DNA of 64,000 bases from NCBI GenBank assembly GCA_015068935.1, contig SVJO01000004.1:1-64000 (forward strand). The letters run 5' to 3'. Shown here piece after piece: positions 44,818-53,679 of this stretch (within the stretch, counting starts at the first letter, position 1; each line of letters starts with the position of its first letter). The translations under genes were made by a program, and so were the position numbers. This stretch comes from Oscillospiraceae bacterium. GTDB taxonomy: Bacteria > Bacillota > Clostridia > UBA1381 > UBA9506. The notes below the pieces were generated by a model. That model did not search any database. It was not told the origin of the DNA and worked only from the letters and a program-made list of their open reading frames with translations.

Positions 44818-45149
44818 ATTATTACACTCCCCTCATAGCTATCCCGTTTAAATACATAATCAAGATATTCATCATTTACCATGTTTTCTTTTCTTGCTAA
44901 GGAAATATAATAGTTAAGCCTTGCCTCTGCAGCAGTAAGCTCTAAAATACAACAGTTGAGCAGTTTTTCTTCAGTCACATTTTCAAAATGATTACGTTTT
45001 GATAAAACATCTGCTTTGGCTTGTTTGAGTGCCTCGCGGAAAAAAGCTTTTTTCTTTAAAAAAGCTCTCTCTGCCTGATTTTTTTCGACTTTATCGCGGT
45101 ATTTTCGCAAAATGCCTGTACTTTTTTCACTGATGCTTTGTAAAATCAT
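44814..45149 (-). CDS. YaaL/DUF2508-like small protein
   Basis: A 111-residue, charged, helical protein. The segment EKLLNCCILELTAAEARLNYYISLAR matches the YaaL (DUF2508) pattern of an acidic/aromatic helix with conserved AEARxxY. In Bacillus the yaaL gene lies immediately before bofA, as here. Function unknown. A longer in-frame reading exists, but ATG 45149 follows AGGAGG at ideal spacing. Divergent from the mraZ operon. Confidence 0.72.
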   Translation of the reverse strand: MILQSISEKSTGILRKYRDKVEKNQAERAFLKKKAFFREALKQAKADVLSKRNHFENVTEEKLLNCCILELTAAEARLNYYISLARKENMVNDEYLDYVFKRDSYEGSVIM

Positions 45150-45319
45150 AATTTTCCTCCTAAGTATTTTTAATATCATTATAAGCAGTAGCATGATGAA
45201 ATATTCCGCTTTTTATTTAAAAATTTTTTATTTGATTGTATATGAAGAATTTATAGACACAATATATAGTATGTTACAACAGTGTTTCAAAAAAAATAAA
45301 ATTTTTTTACAAAAAACAC

Positions 45320-45348
45320 TTGCAAAATTAGTAAAAATAAAGTAAAAT
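45320..45348 (+). promoter_or_regulatory. Promoter of the mraZ/dcw cluster
   Basis: TTGCAA (45320-45325), 17 bases, TAAAAT (45343-45348). Transcription would begin near 45355, just before the TGGTG repeats. Confidence 0.7.
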
Positions 45349-45368
45349 GAAATAGAAATGGAGCATTG

Positions 45369-45403
45369 TGGTGGAAATTGGTGAATGAATGTATCGGGTG
45401 GTG
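45369..45403 (+). promoter_or_regulatory. Probable MraZ binding repeats
   Basis: TGGTG occurs at 45369, 45379 and 45399, all in a 10-base phase (one position at 45389 is degenerate). MraZ proteins bind direct repeats with 10-bp spacing before their own gene. A GGAGCA/TGCTCC pair (45360-45365, 45402-45407) encloses the repeats. Confidence 0.55.
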
Positions 45404-45431
45404 CTCCAAAAAATGAAAGGTGGTGTGAGAA

Positions 45432-45863
45432 ATGTTCATAGGTAAGTTTCAGCATACGTTTGATGACAAAGGCCGAATATTTATGCCTGCTAAATTCAGA
45501 GATGAACTGGCAGAAGGCATGGTTGCTACCATTGGTATAGATAAATGTATCTTTATTTATACAAAAGAAGAATTCTCACGCTTCCGTGAAAAACTTGACG
45601 GTGTTTCTATTACTAATAAAGAAGCAAGAAAGTTTTCGAGATTTTTCTATGGCTTTGCTTGTGAATGTGAGTGTGACAAACAGGGAAGAATTATGCTCAC
45701 GCAAGAGCTGAGGAACTATGCAGGCATTGAAAAAGAGGCTATAGTTGTAGGCGGCTCTACAAAGATTGAAATCTGGAATGCTGACAAATGGAATGAAGAT
45801 AATAATCTTGATGACTTTGATATGGATGACTTAGCACAGAACATGGCACAATTCGGGCTTTAA
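45432..45863 (+). CDS. mraZ: Transcriptional regulator MraZ
   Basis: The 143-residue first gene of the division and wall cluster. MFIGKFQHTFDDKGRIFMPAK and the second copy (FACECECDKQGRIMLTQELR) are the two SpoVT/AbrB-like swapped-hairpin half-domains. MraZ binds repeats before its own gene and represses the cluster in other bacteria. The start lies after AGGTGGTG. rsmH follows after 15 bases. Confidence 0.97.
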   Translation: MFIGKFQHTFDDKGRIFMPAKFRDELAEGMVATIGIDKCIFIYTKEEFSRFREKLDGVSITNKEARKFSRFFYGFACECECDKQGRIMLTQELRNYAGIEKEAIVVGGSTKIEIWNADKWNEDNNLDDFDMDDLAQNMAQFGL

Positions 45864-45878
45864 GAGGGGATAGATGAT

Positions 45879-46808
45879 ATGGAGTTTTATCACGTACCCG
45901 TCTTGAAGGATGAGTGTATAGAGGCTTTAAATATAAAACCTGACGGGATTATAATAGACGGAACAATAGGCGGTGCGGGCCACAGCAGCGAAATAGTAAA
46001 AAGACTTGGCTCAGGCAGGCTTATAGGGATTGACCAGGACTATAATGCAATTAATGCCGCAAAGGAAAGACTCAGCGCCTATAGAAATGTGACATTTGTT
46101 AACACCAACTTCAAGTATATAAAACAGATTCTTGCAGATTTAAATATTTCTCAGATAAATGGGGCGCTTTTGGACTTGGGCGTTTCATCTCATCAGCTTG
46201 ATACTCCCCAGAGAGGTTTTTCATATCAGGAGGATGCTCCGCTTGATATGAGAATGGACACAAGAAAGAGCTTTTCAGCTTATAATGTCGTTAATGAATA
46301 CAGCGAGGAAAGACTTGCTGAAATTATATTTAACTACGGAGAAGACAGATGGGCAAAAAGAATTGCCGAGTTTATTGTTTCAGAAAGAAAAAAATCGCCG
46401 ATTGAAACGACTTATCAGCTTGTAAGTGTCATAAAAAAGGCTGTTCCTCTCGGTGCGAGAAAAGACGGACCGCATCCCGCTAAAAGAACTTTTCAGGCTA
46501 TAAGAATTGAGGTTAACGGGGAACTTTCACTTTTAAAACAGTCTATAGAGGATTTTGCTCAAAGTTTAGCACCGGGCGGAAGACTTGCTGTTATAACCTT
46601 CCATTCTTTAGAAGACAGAATTGTAAAAAATGTTTTTGCATCACTAGCATCAGGCTGCACTTGTCCGAAAGAATTTCCCGTTTGTGTATGCGGAAAGAAA
46701 CCGGAAGGCAAAATTATCACTAAAAAACCTGTTATCTCAAATGAGGCAGAGCTTGCAGAAAACCCCAGAGCAAGGAGTGCTAAACTGAGAGTGTTTGAAA
46801 AATATTGA
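45879..46808 (+). CDS. rsmH: 16S rRNA (cytosine-1402-N4)-methyltransferase RsmH
   Basis: Methylates N4 of C1402 in the ribosomal P site. The 309-residue protein has [28 protein letters not shown] (SAM motif), [27 protein letters not shown] and [16 protein letters not shown] 45879 follows GAGGGGA. Standard second gene of the dcw cluster. Confidence 0.98.
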   Translation: MEFYHVPVLKDECIEALNIKPDGIIIDGTIGGAGHSSEIVKRLGSGRLIGIDQDYNAINAAKERLSAYRNVTFVNTNFKYIKQILADLNISQINGALLDLGVSSHQLDTPQRGFSYQEDAPLDMRMDTRKSFSAYNVVNEYSEERLAEIIFNYGEDRWAKRIAEFIVSERKKSPIETTYQLVSVIKKAVPLGARKDGPHPAKRTFQAIRIEVNGELSLLKQSIEDFAQSLAPGGRLAVITFHSLEDRIVKNVFASLASGCTCPKEFPVCVCGKKPEGKIITKKPVISNEAELAENPRARSAKLRVFEKY

Positions 46809-46838
46809 TAAAAATATAAAGATTAAGGAGTGAGTTTG

Positions 46839-47345
46839 TTGGCTAAAAGTAATCTTGCGTATAAAGAGACAGAATTCAGCTATATGGCTATGCCTGAGAC
46901 AGAAAGAAATTCTAACTTAAGAATTCGCAGTGTGAAAACACAAAATAAAGTCGATAACGAAAAAACTGTCAGGAAAACAAAATCTAAAGCAAAGTTACAT
47001 AAAAAGACAAACCTTTCCTTGTTTTTTCTTGCAGTTATAGCATTTTTAGTGCTTAGCCGCGGTGTAATGATAACGGAAAAAATTGATAAGATTGAAGAAA
47101 AACGCGATGCACTTAATAAAATGATTGCATCAAACCAAAAAACACAGATTGAAATAGACAGTGCTCTTAATTTAAAAAATGTTGAGGAAATAGCGACACA
47201 AAGACTTAATATGGCAAGACCGGAAAAGCACCAGACTGTATATATTAAGATAGACCAAAAGGACAGTGTTGAAAAAACAGAGACTCCTGATGCAGTTGAT
47301 GCAGTAAGTAATTTTTTCGGTGCCTTAAAGGCATATTTAGATTAG
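46839..47345 (+). CDS. ftsL: FtsL-like cell division protein
   Basis: A 168-residue single-pass membrane protein: a charged N-terminal tail of about 60 residues, one membrane helix (LSLFFLAVIAFLVLSRGVMI), then a coiled coil (KIDKIEEKRDALNKMIASNQKTQIEIDSAL). The septum-initiator region has IATQRLNMARPEKHQTVYI. Position between rsmH and the class B PBP and this layout identify FtsL. The start is taken as TTG 46839, 8 bases after AAGGAG; a GTG at 46830 overlaps that site. Confidence 0.85.
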   Translation: MAKSNLAYKETEFSYMAMPETERNSNLRIRSVKTQNKVDNEKTVRKTKSKAKLHKKTNLSLFFLAVIAFLVLSRGVMITEKIDKIEEKRDALNKMIASNQKTQIEIDSALNLKNVEEIATQRLNMARPEKHQTVYIKIDQKDSVEKTETPDAVDAVSNFFGALKAYLD

Positions 47346-47389
47346 AGAGAAACTATATATAAATAGTGAAATGAACTTAGAAGGTAATG

Positions 47390-47472
47390 GGCGCAATTAG
47401 AAAATTGCGCCTATGCTTGATTTATAAACATATATATTTTTTGAACCTTTGCCCCGATTTCGGGGGAAAGGT
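47390..47472 (+). other. Two hairpins in the leader of the PBP gene
   Basis: A perfect 9-bp stem GGCGCAATT/AATTGCGCC (47390-47411, loop AGAA) and a 12-bp stem with one mismatch (47445-47472, loop ATTT). Neither is followed by a T-run. They fill most of the 171-base gap after ftsL, the longest gap within the ftsL-to-murE part of the cluster. Confidence 0.5.
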
Positions 47473-47516
47473 GCTTTAGGTTTTAAAATCTTTCAGTGTG
47501 TAAGAAGGGAGTAATT

Positions 47517-49721
47517 TTGGGCATGAAGGAACAATCTCCAAAAAGAAAACTCAGAATCAGAATATTTATTATGTGCGCCGTTTTCAGCGCATTTTTTGCC
47601 CTTCTTTTTTTGAGATTGGCATATATACAGCTCATAGACGGACCTAAACTTCAAAAGCTTGCCCTGGAGCAGCAGACAAGGGATAGCGCCGTTGCATCAA
47701 AAAGAGGAACAATATACGACAGAAACGGTAAAGTGCTCGCGAAAAGCTCAAGTGTTTATACTGTAACAGCAAATCCAAACGAAATACGCAAAGCGAAAAA
47801 AGATGTTAATGAAATTGCAGAAAAGCTGTCGGATGCACTTGGTATGGATGACGAAAAAATAGAGGAGCTTCTTAAAAGAGAGGTTAATCATGTTGTTATA
47901 AAAAGAAAAATTGAAGAGGAAGAATCAAATAAAGTACGTGCTCTTGAGCTTCCGGGAATAATTCTTCAGGAGGACGCAAAAAGATATTATCCTTACGGGA
48001 ACTTTGCATCTCATGTTATAGGATTTACGGGAGATGACAATCAGGGACTCGGCGGAATCGAAATGGTTTATGATGAAGAATTAAAAGGTGTTCCTGGAAG
48101 AGTTGTTGCTCTTAAAAATGCGCTTGACAGCGATATGCCCTTTAAAGAAGAAACGCATGTTGACCCGGAGGACGGAATCAATGTTGTTTTAACACTTGAT
48201 GAAACTGTTCAGCATTTTGCCGAAAAACACTTAGAGACAGCATATCTTGAAGAAAAAACATTGCAGGGTGCATCTGCAATTGTTATGGACGTTGATACAG
48301 GCGAGATTTTAGCCATGACAACAAAACCTGATTTTGATTTAAACAATCCGTTTGAGCTTATAGATGAGGCAGAAAAAGAACGAATTTCTGCTATAGCTGA
48401 TGACAAAGAAAGAGTAGCCGAGCTTTCAAATGCACTTCAGAGTATGTGGAGAAACAAGGCGGTTGTTGACTCATATGAACCAGGTTCATGTTTTAAAATT
48501 GTTACAGCATGTATGGCTTTGGAAGAGGGAGTAATCAACGAAAATTCTACTTACTATTGTCCGGGATATAAACAGGTGGAATCGCACAGAATACATTGTG
48601 CCAAAAGAGAAGGCCACGGTATGCAGAATTTAGCAGATGCTGTTAAAAACTCGTGCAATCCGGCTTTTATTGAGATTGGCATGTCAGTAGGCAATGATAC
48701 GTTCAGAAAATATTATGAGGCTTTTGGTTTTCTTGATGTGACAGGCTTTGATATTCCGGGTGAGGCGAACGGTGTTTTCTATGCTAAGGACAATTTTAAT
48801 ATTGTTGAACTTGCGACGGCATCATTCGGTCAGGGACCTAAGGTGACACCGCTTCAGATGATAACTGCTGTCAGTGCAGTTGCAAACGGTGGCAAACTCA
48901 TGAAACCATATCTTGTTAAGGAACTGGTTGATGATAATGGAAATGTTATTTCTGCAACTGAGCCGACTATTGTAAGACAGGTAATTTCTGAATCAACCTC
49001 AGAAAAAATGTGCTCTATGCTTGAAAATGTTGTTGCAAACGGCGGCGGCTCCAATGCTTATGTAAAGGGTTTCAGGGTTGCGGGAAAAACAGGAACGAGT
49101 GAAAAAATTCCAAGAGGAAGCCAGAAATATATAGCATCATTTATAGGATTTGCACCCGCAAATGACCCGAAGGTGTGCTGTCTTGTGATGCTTGACGAAC
49201 CATCAAACGGTGAATATTACGGCGGAAGAATAGCTGCACCTGTTGTAGGCAGAATACTCGAGGATACATTGAACTATTTAAATGTTGAGCCTCAGTATAC
49301 AGAACAGGAAAGACAGTCACTTGACATTTTTGTTCCTGATACAAAGGGCTTAAGTCAGGCAAATGCTATAAAAAATCTCACATCTGAAGGCTTGAAATAT
49401 ACTGTAGTAGGCTCGGGAGAAACTGTTATCAATCAGATGCCAAAGGGTGGCTCTATGGTTCCCGGAGGCTCTGTGGTTGTGCTTTATACAGAAGATGTAG
49501 CTACGAGAAAGGTTATAGTTCCCGATGTTACAAATATGTCAGTTTCTCAGGCACGTGCAAAACTTGCCGAGAGCAGACTTAACATTAATATTTCAGGTGT
49601 TACAGGAGGAAGTAATTCATCAACTCCCAATATTTCGGTTAAGCAAAGTATTATGCCTGGTGTGACTGTCGAAGAAGGAACTATAGTAGAGGTTGAGTTC
49701 AGATATCTCAATATGGACTGA
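47517..49721 (+). CDS. Class B penicillin-binding protein with two PASTA domains (SpoVD/PBP2B type)
   Basis: A 734-residue D,D-transpeptidase for septal or spore peptidoglycan. One N-terminal membrane helix (IFIMCAVFSAFFALLFLRLAY) is followed by the pedestal domain (RGTIYDRNGKVLA) and the transpeptidase. The active-site motif SCFK is near residue 324, SCN and KTGTSEK complete it. Two C-terminal PASTA repeats start at IFVPDTKGLSQANAI and VIVPDVTNMSVSQARAKL. SpoVD and PBP2B cannot be told apart from sequence alone. The start is TTG 47517 (5 bases after AAGGGAG) or ATG 47523. Confidence 0.92.
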   Translation: MGMKEQSPKRKLRIRIFIMCAVFSAFFALLFLRLAYIQLIDGPKLQKLALEQQTRDSAVASKRGTIYDRNGKVLAKSSSVYTVTANPNEIRKAKKDVNEIAEKLSDALGMDDEKIEELLKREVNHVVIKRKIEEEESNKVRALELPGIILQEDAKRYYPYGNFASHVIGFTGDDNQGLGGIEMVYDEELKGVPGRVVALKNALDSDMPFKEETHVDPEDGINVVLTLDETVQHFAEKHLETAYLEEKTLQGASAIVMDVDTGEILAMTTKPDFDLNNPFELIDEAEKERISAIADDKERVAELSNALQSMWRNKAVVDSYEPGSCFKIVTACMALEEGVINENSTYYCPGYKQVESHRIHCAKREGHGMQNLADAVKNSCNPAFIEIGMSVGNDTFRKYYEAFGFLDVTGFDIPGEANGVFYAKDNFNIVELATASFGQGPKVTPLQMITAVSAVANGGKLMKPYLVKELVDDNGNVISATEPTIVRQVISESTSEKMCSMLENVVANGGGSNAYVKGFRVAGKTGTSEKIPRGSQKYIASFIGFAPANDPKVCCLVMLDEPSNGEYYGGRIAAPVVGRILEDTLNYLNVEPQYTEQERQSLDIFVPDTKGLSQANAIKNLTSEGLKYTVVGSGETVINQMPKGGSMVPGGSVVVLYTEDVATRKVIVPDVTNMSVSQARAKLAESRLNINISGVTGGSNSSTPNISVKQSIMPGVTVEEGTIVEVEFRYLNMD

Positions 49722-49761
49722 TTATTATGAAACAAACGTTGCAGTAAAGGAGAGACACAAA

Positions 49762-51204
49762 ATGACACTTAAAGATTTGCTCGAAGGTGTTGACATATAT
49801 GGCAAACATTTATACCCTGACACAGACATAAAAGGAATAGCATACGATTCACGGAAAGTAAGGGAAGGGTTTGTGTTTGTATGCATTAAAGGTTTTGTCA
49901 CAGACGGACACAAATATATCAGAAACGCCGTGGAAAACGGTGCCACAGTAATTGTAGCCGAGGATGACTGCGATGCATGCGGCGCTCTCCTTATAAGGAC
50001 TGAAAACACAAGAAAAGCTCTCGCTGCCATGGCATCTAATTTTTATGGAAATCCTAAGGATAAAATGAAAATTATAGGTGTAACGGGGACAAACGGGAAA
50101 ACCACATCTACGTCACTGATTAAACATGTGCTTGATTTTATGGGCAAAAAAACAGGGCTCATCGGAACAAATGCAAACATGATAGGAGACATCGTCTTAG
50201 ATGCAGAAAGAACAACTCCCGAATCGCTTGAACTTCATGAGTTATTTGCCAAAATGGTTAATGCCGGAGTGGAATACGTAATCATGGAAGTTTCGTCACA
50301 TTCTTTAGACCTTTTCAGAGTGTGGGGAATAGAGTTTGAAGTTGGAATTTTCACAAATCTGACTCAGGACCACCTTGATTTTCATGAGACAATGGATAAT
50401 TACCTTGCTGCCAAGAAAAAACTGTTTGAAATGTCGAAGGTAAGTGTAATAAATGCTGATGATGAATACGGCAGAAAAATTATAGATTCTTTTGGCGGAA
50501 AAACTGTAACATATGCAATAGAAAATGAGGCAGATTTCAAAGCGGATAATATTAAGGTTTCCCCAAAAGGTGTGTTGTTTGACGTTTATACAGAAAGCGG
50601 AAAACAGGGCTTAAGGCTTGGGATTCCCGGTAAATTTTCAGTTTATAATGCACTTTCAGTTTATGCCGCTTTAATAAGTCTTTCTATCAATGCTTCCACC
50701 ATTTCAGAGGCATTAATTGTTGCAAAGGGAGTTAAAGGAAGGGCTGAAACTGTTTATACACGCACTGACTATACAGTAATCATAGATTATGCTCATACTC
50801 CCGACGGACTTGAAAACATTATAAGAACAGTTAAAGACTTTACAGAAGGCAGAGTCATAACACTTTTCGGTTGCGGAGGAGACAGAGACAACTCAAAAAG
50901 AAGCATCATGGGACAAATCGCAGGAGAGCTGTCTGATTATTGTATTATTACATCGGATAATCCAAGGACAGAAGAGCCGATGACTATAATCCGTCAGATT
51001 GAAGAAGGAATGAAGAAAACAAACTGTAAATATACAGTAATAGAAAACAGAAAAAAAGCAATAGGTTATGCACTTTCGATTGCAAAAGCAGATGACTGTA
51101 TAATTCTTGCAGGGAAAGGGCATGAGACTTATCAGATTCTGGGCAAAGAGAAGATTCACTTTGACGAGAGAGAAGTAGTTTGGGAATTTTTAAATTTGAA
51201 ATAG
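49762..51204 (+). CDS. murE: UDP-MurNAc-tripeptide synthetase MurE, meso-diaminopimelate type
   Basis: Adds the third residue to the peptidoglycan stem peptide in the cytoplasm. The 480-residue ligase has GIAYDSRKVREGFVFVCIKG, ATP-binding GVTGTNGKTTS, and the substrate signature DNPR (TSDNPRTEEP), which in this family marks meso-diaminopimelate rather than lysine. So the wall is probably of the mDAP type. ATG 49762 follows AAAGGAGAG; an earlier in-frame reading lies within the PBP gene. Confidence 0.97.
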   Translation: MTLKDLLEGVDIYGKHLYPDTDIKGIAYDSRKVREGFVFVCIKGFVTDGHKYIRNAVENGATVIVAEDDCDACGALLIRTENTRKALAAMASNFYGNPKDKMKIIGVTGTNGKTTSTSLIKHVLDFMGKKTGLIGTNANMIGDIVLDAERTTPESLELHELFAKMVNAGVEYVIMEVSSHSLDLFRVWGIEFEVGIFTNLTQDHLDFHETMDNYLAAKKKLFEMSKVSVINADDEYGRKIIDSFGGKTVTYAIENEADFKADNIKVSPKGVLFDVYTESGKQGLRLGIPGKFSVYNALSVYAALISLSINASTISEALIVAKGVKGRAETVYTRTDYTVIIDYAHTPDGLENIIRTVKDFTEGRVITLFGCGGDRDNSKRSIMGQIAGELSDYCIITSDNPRTEEPMTIIRQIEEGMKKTNCKYTVIENRKKAIGYALSIAKADDCIILAGKGHETYQILGKEKIHFDEREVVWEFLNLK

Positions 51205-51221
51205 TTTGAGAGGAATATAAC

Positions 51222-52601
51222 ATGAAAGCCTTAAAAGTTTCAGACGTATTAAAAGCTGCAAAAGGAAAACTGCTATCAGGAAACGGGGATGCAGTTATTA
51301 CAGATATCACCACAGACAGCAGAAAGGCAGCAAACGGCTCCCTTTTTGTACCTCTTTCAGGGGAAAAGTTTGACGGGCATGATTTTTTAGATGAGGCAAT
51401 AAAAACTGGTGCAGCAGCCGTTATTACACACAAAGGAGAAGTCCCTGAAAATGCAGGAGATGCTGCTGTAATTTGTGTAGATGATACGCTTCGTGCTTTG
51501 GGCAATATAGCCGAGTTTTACCGCTCTCTTTTTAAAGTTGACTGCGTAGCTATTACGGGAAGTGTAGGTAAAACTACAACAAAGGAAATGTGTGCATTAG
51601 TTCTTTCACAGAAATATAACGTGCATAAAAACGCAGGAAATTTTAATAATGAGATAGGTGTTCCGCTCACGGTTTTTGCTCTCGAAAAGGAGCATGAAAT
51701 TTTAATAAGTGAGATGGGAATGAGCGGTTTTGGTGAGATTGACAGAATTTCTAAAATGGTGAAACCCTCTGTCGTTATTATGACAAACATAGGCATGTCT
51801 CATATTGAGTTTTTAGGCTCTCAGGAAAATATCTTTAAGGCTAAGTCAGAATTTATGAAAAACACGAGCGAGGAAGTTGTTGTTATCATTAACGGCGATG
51901 ACAAAATTCTTCTTTCGCATAAGTGCGATTTGGGAGACAATGTAATTACTGTGGGAATAGAGAATAAGTCTTGTGATATAGTAGCAGAAGACATTTTAAG
52001 TACGGGAGAGAGCACATCATTTACAGTAAAAACTACTTCTGGACCAAGTTTTGACGTAAGTATTCCTGCTCCGGGGAAACACAATGTATATAATGCACTC
52101 TCCGCAATCGCGCTTGCTCAGGTTATGGATGTTCCTTTTGATAAGGTGCAAGAGGCATTTTTAGGATTTATTCCTGACAGTATGCGCATGTGTGTTATGG
52201 AAGAAAATGACTATACATTAATTAATGATTGTTATAATGCGGCTCCTGATTCTATGGAGGCAGCGCTAAATGTTCTTAAATCGTATGATAGCAGAAAAGT
52301 TGCTGTTTTAGGTGATATAGCATGCCTTGGCAGTTTTTCAGAAGATGCTCATATAAGGGTTGGAGCTAAGGTTTGTGAAAATGATATTGATGTTTTGGTT
52401 ACAATAGGTACGGAGGCAAAAAACATTGCACGCGGAGCTTTAGAAAACGGAATGAATAAAGATAATATTTATTCATTTGAGACTATTGATGAGGCAATTT
52501 CTAAAATTTCAGGCATTATAAAAAAAGGCGATATAATTCTCATCAAAGCATCCCGCGTGATGCAGCTTGAACGAGTAACTGCTTTTTTGAGCAATAAATA
52601 A
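51222..52601 (+). CDS. murF: UDP-MurNAc-tripeptide-D-alanyl-D-alanine ligase MurF
   Basis: Adds D-Ala-D-Ala to make the pentapeptide precursor. The 459 residues contain ITDITTDSRKAANGSLFVPLSGEKF, the ATP loop AITGSVGKTTTKE, NFNNEIGVPLTV, and the C-terminal LINDCYNAAPDSMEAAL and AVLGDIACLG. It starts after TGAGAGGAA, 17 bases after murE. Confidence 0.97.
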   Translation: MKALKVSDVLKAAKGKLLSGNGDAVITDITTDSRKAANGSLFVPLSGEKFDGHDFLDEAIKTGAAAVITHKGEVPENAGDAAVICVDDTLRALGNIAEFYRSLFKVDCVAITGSVGKTTTKEMCALVLSQKYNVHKNAGNFNNEIGVPLTVFALEKEHEILISEMGMSGFGEIDRISKMVKPSVVIMTNIGMSHIEFLGSQENIFKAKSEFMKNTSEEVVVIINGDDKILLSHKCDLGDNVITVGIENKSCDIVAEDILSTGESTSFTVKTTSGPSFDVSIPAPGKHNVYNALSAIALAQVMDVPFDKVQEAFLGFIPDSMRMCVMEENDYTLINDCYNAAPDSMEAALNVLKSYDSRKVAVLGDIACLGSFSEDAHIRVGAKVCENDIDVLVTIGTEAKNIARGALENGMNKDNIYSFETIDEAISKISGIIKKGDIILIKASRVMQLERVTAFLSNK

Positions 52602-52682
52602 GAGGAATCATATCTGCTGAAATATACGGTTAATACGAGATTTTTATGAGTGCATGTTACAGGCACAAAAGGAGAGAGTGGA

Positions 52683-53663
52683 TTGGAAAAATTAATGGTT
52701 TACAGTATTGCAATCAGCATAATAGGCAGCTTAGTCGTAACACCCATTCTGATTCCGTTTCTTAAATATTTGAAATTCGGGCAGAGCATAAGGGAAGAAG
52801 GTCCTGCATGGCACCGCAGAAAAAGTGGAACTCCGACCATGGGTGGGATATCTTTTATTCTTGTATCAGTTGCGGTGGCAGTTTTGGTGCCTTTCATATT
52901 TTATAAGCGCGTGAGCGTGGAAATGATAGCTTTGGTAGGCTCTTCTTTCCTTTTTGGAGTAATAGGTTTTGTTGATGATTTTATAAAAGTGGTCATGAAA
53001 CGAAATCTCGGTCTTTCCTCAAAGGCAAAGTTTCTCATGCAGATTTTTGTAAGTGTACTTTCAACAGTTGTGCTTGTCCATACAGGAATTATTGACGGTA
53101 TGATTATTATACCGTTTTTAAAGCATCCTGTTGATATTGGACTTTTTATTATTCCGCTTAATATTTTAGTTCAGCTTGCAGTGTCAAACAGTGCAAATTT
53201 GACTGACGGATTAGACGGACTCGCGGCATCTGTTACACTTGTAATATCACTGTCTTTAATGGCCTTTGCATATTTTATGGGGAATTTTGCTGTGTGTATT
53301 TTCATGGCGGCAATTTCCGGTGCGCTTGTAGGCTTTTTATTCTTCAACTGGAATCCCGCAAAGGTTTTTATGGGAGATACAGGCTCACTGTTTTTGGGGG
53401 GGAGTGTTGCAGTTTGTGCGGCTATGCTGAAACTGCCGATTGTACTTATCATAATTGCAGGTGTATATTTAATAGAAACTCTCTCAGTCATTATTCAGGT
53501 GACCTCATTTAAGCTTACGGGAAAGCGTGTCTTTAAAATGTCTCCTTTGCATCATCATTTTGAAATGTGCAAAATAAGTGAAAAGAAAATTGTTATGATG
53601 TTTACTGCGGCAACTATAGTGCTGTGTATAATAGGATACTTTAGTATTATTAATTTCTGTTAA
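52683..53663 (+). CDS. mraY: Phospho-MurNAc-pentapeptide-transferase MraY
   Basis: Makes lipid I at the cytoplasmic membrane from the pentapeptide precursor and undecaprenyl phosphate. The 326-residue, ten-helix protein carries GTPTMGGISF, FVDDFIKV, NLTDGLDGLA, MGDTGSLFLGG and MSPLHHHFE. The start is TTG 52683, with AAGGAGAG about 7 bases before it; an in-frame reading from 52650 has no ribosome binding site. murD normally follows mraY but is absent here. Confidence 0.97.
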   Translation: MEKLMVYSIAISIIGSLVVTPILIPFLKYLKFGQSIREEGPAWHRRKSGTPTMGGISFILVSVAVAVLVPFIFYKRVSVEMIALVGSSFLFGVIGFVDDFIKVVMKRNLGLSSKAKFLMQIFVSVLSTVVLVHTGIIDGMIIIPFLKHPVDIGLFIIPLNILVQLAVSNSANLTDGLDGLAASVTLVISLSLMAFAYFMGNFAVCIFMAAISGALVGFLFFNWNPAKVFMGDTGSLFLGGSVAVCAAMLKLPIVLIIIAGVYLIETLSVIIQVTSFKLTGKRVFKMSPLHHHFEMCKISEKKIVMMFTAATIVLCIIGYFSIINFC

Positions 53664-53679
53664 TCGGGTGGTGAAAACT

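Noticed and set aside
45112-45345. Plus-strand frame of 77 codons before mraZ
   Set aside because: It overlaps the start of the YaaL-like gene and the mraZ promoter and looks like AT-rich noise.
45369-45420. TGGTG repeats as a CRISPR or satellite array
   Set aside because: The repeat units are only five bases long, with no spacers of constant length; they fit operator repeats better.
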